A stretch of 64,000 nt of DNA from the NCBI RefSeq assembly GCF_003610995.1, contig NZ_CP032543.1, positions 6,262,001 to 6,326,000 of the forward strand. The letters run 5' to 3'. Made by a program: the position numbers and the translations under genes. A model generated the notes under the pieces. That model did no database searches. It worked only from the letters and a program-made list of their open reading frames with translations, and was not told the DNA's origin. Numbering within the stretch: position 1 is the first letter of the stretch; each line of letters opens with the position of its first letter. The stretch is from Streptomyces griseus subsp. griseus (GTDB lineage: Bacteria; Actinomycetota; Actinomycetes; Streptomycetales; Streptomycetaceae). This document shows, piece after piece, positions 45,076 through 52,519 of this stretch.

Positions 45076-46584
45076 TCAGCCGAAGAAGCCCTGGCCGGGG
45101 GTGAGGACGTTGCCGGGGTCGAAGCGGCGCTTCGCGTCGCACAGTGCCCCGTAGCTGCTGCCGAAGTGGCGCCGCCAGTCCGCGGCGGTCAGACCGGGCA
45201 CAGCCCCGACGAGGTAGCGCTTGGCGCCCAGCTCCACGGCCCGGTCGTACAGCCAGCGGTTCTGCTTGACCATCCGCGCGATCTCGGCGTCGCTGGTCCC
45301 CGGGTTCGGGAAGCGCAGCAGGTCGAAGAGGTATCCGGTCCGGTCCTTCGGCTGCACCGCCATCGGCACGGTGACCTTGGACGTCGGGTAGGGGTAGGTG
45401 AGCACCACCCCGGCGCCCAGGCTCTCCGAGGTGAGCTGGCTCTCCACCAGGCGCAGGAAGCGGGCGGCCTGTGAGCTCGGCAGGAAGAGGCTCAGCCACG
45501 GCTTGGCCTCGAACCAGTGCCCGGCCTCCTTGAGGAAGGCCTCGTAGCCGTCCAGCCGGAAGAGGTAGTCGCGCAGCGCGAAGTCCTCGATGTGGGCCTC
45601 GGCGCGCAGGTCCTTGAGGCCCTTCAACAGCTTCGCCCGGTCGGGGACGCGTCCGCCGGAGTACGTGGCGACCGCCTCGATCTTGTAGCGCCAGCCGGAG
45701 TCGTCCGGCTTGCGGACCATCTCGCCGCCCTGCATCTGGAAGCGGCGGTCGGCGAGGAGGATCTCCGAGTCCTTCATGAAGGCCGTGACGTCGCTGTAGA
45801 AGAGGCTGAAGACGGTGGCCCGTTCGGCGGACGGCACCGTCCGCAGCGTCACGCTGACGATCACACCGACCTGACCGCCGCCGGCCAGTGCGGCGCGGAA
45901 GAGGTCCGAGCGCCGGCTCTTGGAGGTGGTGACCACCTCGCCGGTCCCGGTCACCACGGTCATCGAGGTCACGGTGTCCGCGATGAGGCCCTCGGAGCCC
46001 ATGGTGAGCCCGATGCCGCCGACGCTGAGCGTCCCGCCCACCGAGAGCGGCAGGTAGTCGGGCAGGGCGGGCAGGGTGCGGCCGCGGGGGAGCAGGTGGT
46101 CGGTGATCTCCGCCCATGTCGCCCCGGCCTCCACGGTGATGGAGTCGCTCCCGGTCGACAGGATGCGCGCCATACCGCGGGCGTTGACCGAGATCCCGCC
46201 GGGAACCGCGGCCTGGCCGTAGCAGGAGTGGGACTCCAGGTCGCCTCCGGTGCCGCTGCGGCCGTTGACCGCCAGCTTCAGCCGGTTGGTCCGGGCGTAG
46301 CCGATCATCTTGGCGATGTCCTGGACCGAGCCGGGGGTGAGGACCGCCCACGGAACGGTGCCGCTGACGAGCCGGCCGAAGTCGTGGCTGTAGGAACCGA
46401 ACTGGCTGGTGTCCGTGGTGAGCGTGCCGTCCAGTTGCGGTACGGACACGATGCGGTCGCCGGGACGGCGTGCCGGATCGGCCGCGTGGGCCCAGCTGCC
46501 GGTGGTGGCGTTCCAGCCGATCACCGTGGCGGCGGCGCCGACCGTGCCGAGCACTGCTCTTCGGGAAGGGGTGTGCAGGTTCAT
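45076..46584 (-). CDS. Tat-exported FAD-dependent oxidase
   Basis: A 502-residue FAD-linked oxidase of the PCMH/cytokinin-dehydrogenase-like type. The N terminus carries a twin-arginine signal (PSRRAVLGTVGAAATVIGW, cleavage near AHAAD), so the folded flavoprotein should act outside the cytoplasm. The FAD domain contains LTPGSVQDIAKMIGYARTNRLKLAVNGRSGTGG and DYLPLSVGGTLSVGGIG. The C terminus SYGALCDAKRRFDPGNVLTPGQGFF is typical. ATG 46584 has GGAG 9 bases upstream; ATG 46599 is in frame. Late oxidation or oxidative coupling of the exported product is a plausible role. Confidence 0.85.
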   Translation of the reverse strand: MNLHTPSRRAVLGTVGAAATVIGWNATTGSWAHAADPARRPGDRIVSVPQLDGTLTTDTSQFGSYSHDFGRLVSGTVPWAVLTPGSVQDIAKMIGYARTNRLKLAVNGRSGTGGDLESHSCYGQAAVPGGISVNARGMARILSTGSDSITVEAGATWAEITDHLLPRGRTLPALPDYLPLSVGGTLSVGGIGLTMGSEGLIADTVTSMTVVTGTGEVVTTSKSRRSDLFRAALAGGGQVGVIVSVTLRTVPSAERATVFSLFYSDVTAFMKDSEILLADRRFQMQGGEMVRKPDDSGWRYKIEAVATYSGGRVPDRAKLLKGLKDLRAEAHIEDFALRDYLFRLDGYEAFLKEAGHWFEAKPWLSLFLPSSQAARFLRLVESQLTSESLGAGVVLTYPYPTSKVTVPMAVQPKDRTGYLFDLLRFPNPGTSDAEIARMVKQNRWLYDRAVELGAKRYLVGAVPGLTAADWRRHFGSSYGALCDAKRRFDPGNVLTPGQGFFG

Positions 46585-46624
46585 GGGGAAGGACTCCATG
46601 TCTCGTCGGTCACGTGGACGGCTG

Positions 46625-48145
46625 TCAGGAAGCGGCGGACGCGGTCGCCCGCAGGTCCTCGCTGGTGCTCAGCAGGTGCTCGGCGGGGTCGAACCGGCTG
46701 GTGGCCCGCCGGAAGCGCCAGGTGTAGGTCGGCCAGATGGACGGGTTGCGGCCGTGCTCGTCGAGATACCAGCTGCGGCAGTTCCCGGCGTTCCACACCG
46801 TGCCGTCCAGCCGCTGGTCCAGCTTGTCGTTGTAGGCCCGCTGAGCCTCGGGCAGCGCCTCGACGCTGGCCAGACCGCGCTTGTCCATCGTCTTGAGGGC
46901 GTCCAGCAGATAGGCGATCTGAGCCTCGATCATGATCACCTGGGAGGAGTGGCCCAGCGTGGTGTTCGGCCCGAGCAGCATGAAGAGGTTGGGGAAGCCT
47001 GCGACGCCCGTACCGCGCAGTGCGCTCATGCCCTCGCTCCAGGCATCCTTGAGGCCGACGCCGTTCCGGCCGAAGACGCGCTCGGCGATCGGGCGGCGTA
47101 CCGCCTCGAACCCTGTGCCCAGCACGATGGTGTCCACCGGGCGCTCCCGGCCGTCGGCCGTGACCACCGCGTCGGGAGTGACCTTGGCGATGCCGTCGGT
47201 GACCAGCTCCACGTTGGGCTGCTGGATCGCCGGGTAGTACGTGTTGGAGAAGAGCAGGCGCTTGCAGGCCATCACGTAGTCCGGGGTGAGCCGGGCCCGT
47301 AGCGCCTCGTCCGGCACGCTCTTCCTGAGGTGGTCGGACGCCATCTTCTGCATCTTCCCGGCGACGGCGGGGCGCGCCATCACGAACGCCAGGATCTCCC
47401 GGCCCCACATGTTGAAGTTCCGGCGGAAGCGCTGGTAGCCGGGGACCGAGGTCAGCAGCTTGGTCTGGAGGGCGCTGTTGGCCTTGTCGTTCTTCGGGCC
47501 GATCCAGGGCGGGGTGCGCTGGTAGAGGTCCAGTTGCCCGACCTCCGGCTGGATGGCGGGGACGAACTGGATGGCGGACGCCCCGGTGCCGATGACGGCG
47601 ACCCGGCGGCCGGTGAGGTCCAGGTCGTGCCGCCACCGCGACGAGTGGAACACCTCGCCCTGGAACTCGGAGAGGCCGGGGATGTCCGGGACGGCCGGCT
47701 CGCTGAGGTAGCCGGTGCCGGTGACGAGGACCCGGGCGGTGTAGTCGCCGCCGGTGGTGGAGATCAGCCACCGTTTGCGCAGGTCGTCCCAGCGCGCCTC
47801 GGTCAGCTCGTGCCGGAAGCGGATGCGTGAGCGCACCCCGAACCGGTCGGCGCAGTCGCGCAGGTAGTCGAAGAGCTCCCGCTGCTTGCCGAAGGTGCTC
47901 TTCCAGTTCGGGTTGGGAGCGAACGAGAAGGAGTAGAGATGCGACATCACATCGCAGGCGCAGCCCGGATAGGTGTTGTCGCGCCAGGTGCCGCCGACCT
48001 CGTCGGCCCGTTCGAAGACCAGGAAGTCGTCGATGCCCTGCTGCATCAGCCGGATCGCGGTGCCGAGCCCGGAGAAGCCACTGCCGATCACCGCCACCCG
48101 CAGGTCGCGGGCCGGGTCCAGGGGTGCCTGAGCCATCCCGGTCAC
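46625..48145 (-). CDS. Baeyer-Villiger-type flavin monooxygenase
   Basis: A 506-residue NADPH- and FAD-dependent monooxygenase. The FAD Rossmann motif GSGFSG is at residues 21-26, the class fingerprint FQGEVFHSSRW (FxGxxxHxxxW) at 161-171 and the NADPH motif GTGASA shortly after. It should insert oxygen into a ketone, or hydroxylate at nitrogen or carbon as some members do. It overlaps the methyltransferase gene by 4 bases and precedes the FAD oxidase. The substrate is presumably a cluster intermediate. Confidence 0.88.
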   Translation of the reverse strand: MTGMAQAPLDPARDLRVAVIGSGFSGLGTAIRLMQQGIDDFLVFERADEVGGTWRDNTYPGCACDVMSHLYSFSFAPNPNWKSTFGKQRELFDYLRDCADRFGVRSRIRFRHELTEARWDDLRKRWLISTTGGDYTARVLVTGTGYLSEPAVPDIPGLSEFQGEVFHSSRWRHDLDLTGRRVAVIGTGASAIQFVPAIQPEVGQLDLYQRTPPWIGPKNDKANSALQTKLLTSVPGYQRFRRNFNMWGREILAFVMARPAVAGKMQKMASDHLRKSVPDEALRARLTPDYVMACKRLLFSNTYYPAIQQPNVELVTDGIAKVTPDAVVTADGRERPVDTIVLGTGFEAVRRPIAERVFGRNGVGLKDAWSEGMSALRGTGVAGFPNLFMLLGPNTTLGHSSQVIMIEAQIAYLLDALKTMDKRGLASVEALPEAQRAYNDKLDQRLDGTVWNAGNCRSWYLDEHGRNPSIWPTYTWRFRRATSRFDPAEHLLSTSEDLRATASAAS

Positions 48146-49026
48146 CCCTTACGGGCCAGCGTCAGCCGGAAGTTGTTGAAGAAGCGGTCCTCCAGCGTGT
48201 AGGCGAAGATGTCCAGGTAGCGCTCGAAGCGAGCCACCACCTCCTCGCTCTCCAGCGCCACGGCCTCCTCGCGCCGCTCGGCGAGCAGCACCAGCCAGGC
48301 GCGGCAGGCACGGGCGAACGCCTCGCGCTCGTTGAGCAGTTCCACCACCTCGAAGAGGCCCTCGGCGGCGGCGGCCAGCTCGTGCAGGTGCGGGATGTGC
48401 ATGCCGGCGAACTCGGAGCGCTGGAGGAACTTGAGGTCCGCCAGGATCTTCCGCCCGATCGGCTGGGCCTCGGCGGTCATCGTGTGCAGGACGAACCGGC
48501 CCTCCGGCACCAGCGCCTGGTGGACCTGCTGGAAGAAGAAGCGGTAGCGCTTGGTGCGTTCCTTCGGCGACAGGCTGGAGGGCACGAAGTGCTCCAGCGC
48601 GTTGACGCAGAACGCCGCGTCGTAGGCGCCCGGGGCGCTGTGCTCCGACCAGCTCTCCACCCGGGTGGTGAGGGCCGGGTTGTCCAGGCCCGCGATGAAG
48701 TCGGCCTGGGTGCGGCTCAGCGTCAGACCGACCGCCTCGCGCACGCCGTGCTTCCGCGTCAGCCGGTCCATCAGGGTGCCCCAGCCGCAGCCGATGTCCA
48801 GGACCCGGTCCTTGCCCGCGGCGTCCGCCAGCTCGGCGAACGCGTCGAGCTTACGCTCCTGCGCCAGGTCCAGGGCTTCGGTGAGGCCCTCGCCCTCCTG
48901 CCAGTAGCCGCCGCTGTACATCATGCTGGGCCCCAGCAGCAGCCGGTAGAACTCGTTTCCCACCTCGTAGTGGTGGCGGACTGCGTCCACCTCCGGCTCC
49001 GCGGTGTGGGAGGCAATCGTCGCCAT
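48142..49026 (-). CDS. SAM-dependent methyltransferase (cyclopropane-synthase-like)
   Basis: A 294-residue class I methyltransferase of the cyclopropane-fatty-acid-synthase/MmaA-like branch. It has HHYEVGNEFYRLLLGPSMMYSGGYW, typical of that group, and the SAM motif VLDIGCGWGTL at residues 75-85. Such enzymes methylate C=C bonds or activated carbon. ATG 49026 follows GAGGAGAG. It is the first gene of the leftward arm, 83 bases downstream of a SARP-type promoter element at 49109-49140. Its ending overlaps the monooxygenase gene. Confidence 0.87.
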   Translation of the reverse strand: MATIASHTAEPEVDAVRHHYEVGNEFYRLLLGPSMMYSGGYWQEGEGLTEALDLAQERKLDAFAELADAAGKDRVLDIGCGWGTLMDRLTRKHGVREAVGLTLSRTQADFIAGLDNPALTTRVESWSEHSAPGAYDAAFCVNALEHFVPSSLSPKERTKRYRFFFQQVHQALVPEGRFVLHTMTAEAQPIGRKILADLKFLQRSEFAGMHIPHLHELAAAAEGLFEVVELLNEREAFARACRAWLVLLAERREEAVALESEEVVARFERYLDIFAYTLEDRFFNNFRLTLARKG

Positions 49027-49108
49027 CCTCGCCCTCTCCTCGCAGCTTCTGCCGACCGGGCGCGAGAGCGCTCGGACGGCTCTCGGGTTCCGAACCGTGC
49101 TGAGAGGG

Positions 49109-49140
49109 AGCCAAGCGGACGTGTGCAATCCGTCCGCAAC
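49109..49140 (-). promoter_or_regulatory. SARP-type promoter of the leftward arm
   Basis: On the minus strand, heptamers GTTGCGG (49140-49134) and ATTGCAC (49129-49123) are 11 bases apart. Eight bases later comes TTGGCT (49114-49109) as a -10-like element. The layout matches the two other sites in the cluster and the known geometry of SARP-activated promoters. It would drive the methyltransferase to PPTase genes. Confidence 0.65.
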
Positions 49141-49159
49141 AGCAGCGTGTGACCGTCTT

Positions 49160-49191
49160 GTTGCGGACCGATTGCGAGGAGCGGCTTGCAT
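49160..49191 (+). promoter_or_regulatory. SARP-type promoter of the ACP-KAS III operon
   Basis: Heptamers GTTGCGG (49160-49166) and ATTGCGA (49171-49177) repeat with an 11-base period; TTGCAT (49186-49191) lies 8 bases later as the -10-like element, 40 bases before the ACP start. Together with the divergent site it forms a 17-bp inverted repeat with one mismatch (49125-49141 and 49159-49175). Confidence 0.7.
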
Positions 49192-49231
49192 GCCGTCACG
49201 ACCGTACGCCGCGTTGAGAGAGGAACAAATC

Positions 49232-49492
49232 ATGGCACTGCCGACTGTCGAGGTTCTCTCGGAGCAGCTCGCCGCCGTCTCCGGAGCCACCGAAGTGACG
49301 CCCGACGCGCCGATCCGGCACATCCCGGGTGTGGACTCGCTGGACCTGATGGAGTGGCTGTACAACTTCCAGAACGAGCACCCCGACATCCCCGCCGACG
49401 AGTCGCTCTTCGCGGAGCTGGACGACACCACGACGATGCGGGACGTGTACGCGAAGCTGGTCGACCTGGCGCCGCAGCCGGCCGAGGCCTGA
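49232..49492 (+). CDS. Acyl carrier protein
   Basis: An 86-residue carrier protein. The phosphopantetheine attachment site is Ser36 in GVDSLDLMEWL, a DSL motif, followed by the acidic helix typical of ACPs. GAGAGAGGAACAA provides the ribosome site. It starts the short rightward operon with KAS III and the ketoreductase. The likely role is to carry malonyl or the growing acyl chain. The PPTase at 42782 is the probable activator. Confidence 0.9.
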   Translation: MALPTVEVLSEQLAAVSGATEVTPDAPIRHIPGVDSLDLMEWLYNFQNEHPDIPADESLFAELDDTTTMRDVYAKLVDLAPQPAEA

Positions 49493-49501
49493 GGCGGGAC
49501 C

Positions 49502-50485
49502 ATGAGTGGATTCGCCATCGCGGGGTGGGGCAAGGCCCTGCCCGAGCGGGTCGTCACCAGCACGGAACTGGCCGAGCGCTTCGGGGTCGACGAGCACTGG
49601 GTCGTCAGCCGTTGCGGTATCCAGGAGCGGCGGGCGGTCGACCCGGGCCAGACGACCGCCTCCCTGGCCGTCGACGCGGGCCGCGCGGCTCTGGCAAGAG
49701 CGGGGCTGACCGGCGCCGACATCGCCCATCTGATCGTGGCCACGGCCACCCCCGAGCAGCCCTCTCCCGCCACCTCCGCCTTCGTCCACCACGATCTGGG
49801 GATCGCCGGCGGGGCGATGGACGTCAACTCCGAATGCGCCGGCTTCGTCTACGGGCTGGTGGCGGCCATGGGCATCCTGCGCATGGACCGTCGTCCGATC
49901 CTGCTGATCGGCTCGGACACGCACACCCTGACCGCCAACCCCGCCGACCGGGACCTGTCCATCCTGGTCGGCGACGGAGCGGCCGCGGTGGTCCTCGTAC
50001 CCGGTCCGGAAGATCCTGTTCTGGCCTGGAACCTGGGCGCCGACGGATCGTGTGCAGATGCACTCAAGGTTCAAGCGGGCGGAAGCCGGATGCCCACAAC
50101 GCCGGAAACGGTCGCGCAGGGGCTCCACTTCGCACAGATCAAGGGCAACGAGATCTACCTCAACGCCGTCCGCTACACCGTGCGCACGGTGCGCGAGACG
50201 CTGGAGAGCGCGAAGGTCGCTCCGGCGGAGGTCGATCACGTGATCCCGCACCAGGCGAACATCCGCATCATCAACTCGGTGATGCAGCACTCGGGTCTGC
50301 GCCCGGAGTCCCTGATCACCAACCTCGACCGGTACGGCAACACCGCGTCGGCCTCGATCCCGCTGGCCCTCACCGAGGCGCTGGAGGCGGATCGGATCAG
50401 AGCGGGAGAGCTGGTCCTGCTCGCCGGGTTCGGGGCGGGCATGACCTGGGGTTCGGTCCTGATGCGCTGGGGAGGCGCCACGTGA
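49502..50485 (+). CDS. Beta-ketoacyl-ACP synthase III
   Basis: A 327-residue FabH-type enzyme with the full triad: Cys112 (NSECAGFVYGL), His250 (VIPHQANIRI) and Asn280 (RYGNTASASI). It starts a chain by condensing an acyl-CoA with malonyl-ACP. It lies 9 bases after the ACP gene and overlaps the ketoreductase gene by 4 bases. In prodiginine clusters a similar enzyme (RedP) starts the alkyl chain; that role here is inference. Confidence 0.92.
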   Translation: MSGFAIAGWGKALPERVVTSTELAERFGVDEHWVVSRCGIQERRAVDPGQTTASLAVDAGRAALARAGLTGADIAHLIVATATPEQPSPATSAFVHHDLGIAGGAMDVNSECAGFVYGLVAAMGILRMDRRPILLIGSDTHTLTANPADRDLSILVGDGAAAVVLVPGPEDPVLAWNLGADGSCADALKVQAGGSRMPTTPETVAQGLHFAQIKGNEIYLNAVRYTVRTVRETLESAKVAPAEVDHVIPHQANIRIINSVMQHSGLRPESLITNLDRYGNTASASIPLALTEALEADRIRAGELVLLAGFGAGMTWGSVLMRWGGAT

Positions 50486-51236
50486 GCGGAGCACAGAAGG
50501 CGGGCAAGCGCCCCGACGCGCCGGTGGCCCTGGTCACCGGCGCGTCGGGCGGCCTCGGGCAGGCGCTGGCGGTCGAACTGGACGCGCTGGGCTGCCGGGT
50601 GGCCGTGCACTACCGCAGCTCGGCCGACCAGGCCCGGGCGGTGAGCGAGAAGCTGACGAACGACTCGGTCGTCGTCGGCGCGGACGTCGGCTCGTGGGAG
50701 GAGACGCAGCGCCTCTGCCAGGAGGTCGAGCGGGCTCTCGGCCCCATCGACGTGGTGGTCAACAACGGAGCCGTCCGCAAGGACGCCCTGATGGCCATGC
50801 AGTCCCGGAGGACTGGCACGAGGTCATCCGCACCAACCTGCTGGGTTCGTTCCACACCAGCCGGGCCGCACTGCCGTACATGCTGCGTCAGCGCTGGGGC
50901 CGGATCGTCAACGTCGTCTCGCCCTCGGGCCTCATCGCCACCGCGGGGCAGACCGCGTACTCCGCGTCCAAGGCCGGAGTGATGGGGATGACCCGTGCGC
51001 TGGCGGCGGAGTGCGGCCGGCGAGGGGTCACGGTCAACGCGTTGTCACCCGGGTTCATGATCACGGGCATGACCGACCAGCTGCCGGAGAGCATCGTGTC
51101 GGACATGGCGCGCAAGGCGCCCGTCCCGCGGTTCGTCACCGTCGAGGAGGTCGCCCGAAGCGTCTCCCTCTTCCTCGACCAGGACTGCATGACCGGGCAG
51201 GTGATCAGTATCGACAGCGGTGTCTCCATCATGTGA
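50482..51236 (+). pseudogene. 3-Oxoacyl-ACP reductase, frameshifted
   Basis: A FabG-type short-chain dehydrogenase split over two frames. The first part has ALVTGASGGLGQAL and VVVNNGAVRKDALMAMQS; the second continues in another frame with EDWHEVIRTNLLG, the active-site block AYSASKAGVMGMTRAL and the C-terminal TGQVISIDSGVSIM. One missing base at about 50803-50806 (in GTCCC) explains everything: restoring it gives SPEDWHEVI. All catalytic residues are otherwise intact, so this is either a sequencing error in a C run or a recent inactivation. It overlaps the KAS III gene by GTGA. Confidence 0.85.
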
Positions 51237-51242
51237 GCCGTT

Positions 51243-51292
51243 GCACGGCAGTGGGGAGGGACACGATCTCGTGTCCCTCCCCACTGCCGTGC
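51243..51292. terminator. Bidirectional terminator, 24-bp perfect stem
   Basis: A perfect 24-bp inverted repeat (51243-51266 and 51269-51292) with a 2-base loop, between the convergent ketoreductase and SARP genes, 6 bases from each. It separates the two transcripts firmly. Confidence 0.92.
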
Positions 51293-51298
51293 CGGGGA

Positions 51299-52105
51299 TC
51301 AGCTCAGCCGGTGTGCCGACATCGTTTCCCACTCCGCCCGCGCGGGGACCACCGGCAGACGGGTCCGGTCCAGCAGGCCGAGGTAGGCGGCCTCGCTCTC
51401 GGGGCTGGGGTCGCAGCCCAGCTCCTCCGCGAGGACGACGCGCAACTGCTGGTATATCCGCAGGGCTTCGGCCCGGTTGCCGGCCAAGCGGTGCGCGGTC
51501 ATCTGGCAGCGGTAGGCGCTCTCCCGGAACGGGGCCTGGCGCACCGCCTCCGCGGCGTAGCGCAGGGCGTGGTGGGTGTCGCCGAGGGCGGACGAGGAAC
51601 TGCTCGCGGTCTCCAGGGCCGAGACCCGCAGATCCTTGAGGTGGCGCCGGACGGACTCCACCCACTCGCCCTCGTGGGAGGCGAGGAAGGGGCCCCGCAG
51701 CAGGGGTACCGCGGTGGCGGCAAGCCGCTGCGCGGTGCTGTGGTCGCCTTCGCGGTGGGCGGCAGCGGCGGTGAACGCCGCCTGCTCGGCACGCTCCACG
51801 TCCAGCTGGGCGTCCTCCGGCAGGTGCAGCAGATAGCGTCCCCCGCGGGCGATGACCGTCGGCTCGACGCCCTTCCCCTCCGAGAGGGAAACTCTGAGGC
51901 GACTGACGACACTGCGTAAAGCCGAAGCCCACGTGCTGGGCAGACCATCCGGCCATATGGTGTCGGCAAGTTGCTCCCGGCCTATGCCAGAGGGGCGTTC
52001 CAGGCAGAGCCGGGCCAGGGCTATCTGTGCCTGATGGCTGGCCAGTACCCGCGGGGCCTCGGATTCATGTTCGATGGAGACGAGGCCGATAAGCCTGATG
52101 AGCAC
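51299..52105 (-). CDS. SARP-family pathway activator with TTA codon
   Basis: A 268-residue Streptomyces antibiotic regulatory protein, close in length to ActII-ORF4 and RedD. An N-terminal OmpR-like winged helix (ALARLCLERPSGIGREQLADTIWPDGLP, LRSVVSRLRVSL) is followed by a bacterial transcriptional activation domain (YRCQMTAHRLAGNRAEALRIYQQLRVVLAEELGCDPSPE). GTG at 52105 follows GGGGGGA. Leu63 is encoded by TTA (51919-51917), the only in-frame TTA that I noticed in the window, so translation should depend on the bldA leucyl-tRNA. It probably activates the three repeat-bearing promoters at 49109-49191 and 52426-52457. Confidence 0.9.
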   Translation of the reverse strand: MLIRLIGLVSIEHESEAPRVLASHQAQIALARLCLERPSGIGREQLADTIWPDGLPSTWASALRSVVSRLRVSLSEGKGVEPTVIARGGRYLLHLPEDAQLDVERAEQAAFTAAAAHREGDHSTAQRLAATAVPLLRGPFLASHEGEWVESVRRHLKDLRVSALETASSSSSALGDTHHALRYAAEAVRQAPFRESAYRCQMTAHRLAGNRAEALRIYQQLRVVLAEELGCDPSPESEAAYLGLLDRTRLPVVPARAEWETMSAHRLS

Positions 52106-52308
52106 GATCGATCCCCCCAGTGAGAGGTTGAGATGACTTCCCCGGCGGCATGGGTGACGGAAGTCGACTGTCTGGCAGTGCGTGCGGTTCCGTGCGTGGG
52201 CCCAGCGTGTGGTTCGTGCGTCAGGTGATGCACGTGGGGATCCCGTGGGAGGGCTGCGGCGATCCGGCAGGAGCTTGGTCAATTCTTCTCCACGGCTGAG
52301 TAAACAGC

Positions 52309-52336
52309 ATTCTCGTTTAAAAAGGGTGTGTGTCAA
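52309..52336 (-). promoter_or_regulatory. Candidate promoter of the SARP gene
   Basis: On the minus strand TTGACA (52336-52331) and GAGAAT (52314-52309) are separated by 16 bases, an acceptable housekeeping -35/-10 pair. The resulting leader to the GTG at 52105 would be about 200 bases. Confidence 0.45.
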
Positions 52337-52341
52337 CTACC

Positions 52342-52363
52342 CGTTAAGTTGCACCAGTTAACG
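52342..52363. promoter_or_regulatory. Inverted repeat beside the SARP promoter
   Basis: CGTTAA and TTAACG (52342-52347 and 52358-52363) flank a 10-base spacer immediately upstream of the candidate -35 of the SARP gene. It is a likely operator for a regulator of the activator gene. The regulator is unknown. Confidence 0.4.
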
Positions 52364-52425
52364 CCCGGTGAATCAGCTGCCCGGTGCGCGCAAATCCTCC
52401 GATGACTGTTTGATCTTGCTCCCGT

Positions 52426-52457
52426 GTTGCGTCTCGATTGCGAGGCGCCCGTTGAAT
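52426..52457 (+). promoter_or_regulatory. SARP-type promoter of the long rightward operon
   Basis: GTTGCGT (52426-52432) and ATTGCGA (52437-52443) repeat with an 11-base period; TTGAAT (52452-52457) follows after 8 bases. Over 21 bases, 18 are the same as in the ACP promoter at 49159. It lies 63 bases before the oxoamine synthase ATG. Confidence 0.7.
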
Positions 52458-52519
52458 TCGAGGCGCATCAGATTCGTTGCACCCGTGTGCAATGGCAGTC
52501 ACAAATGAGAGGACGGCCG

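Larger units (their letters stand above)
52106..52519. other. SARP-oxoamine synthase divergent regulatory region
   Basis: A 414-base gene-free space that is clearly more AT-rich than its flanks, especially 52280-52380. It contains a candidate SARP-gene promoter, a 6-bp inverted repeat next to it, and the SARP-type element of the rightward operon, all listed separately. TTGCAC and GTGCAA (52476-52491) make a further inverted repeat about 30 bases before the oxoamine synthase start. No open frame with a ribosome site was seen. Confidence 0.6.

Noticed and set aside
49125-49175. Long inverted repeat as a terminator
   Set aside because: The 17-bp arms with a 17-base spacer lie between divergent genes, and each arm is a promoter element with 11-base repeats; a terminator there has no transcript to end.
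51299-52336. Longer SARP starting at the ATG at 52336
   Set aside because: The extra 77 residues have no family similarity and would run through the promoter region; GTG 52105 has a strong GGGGGGA ribosome site and gives the normal SARP N terminus.
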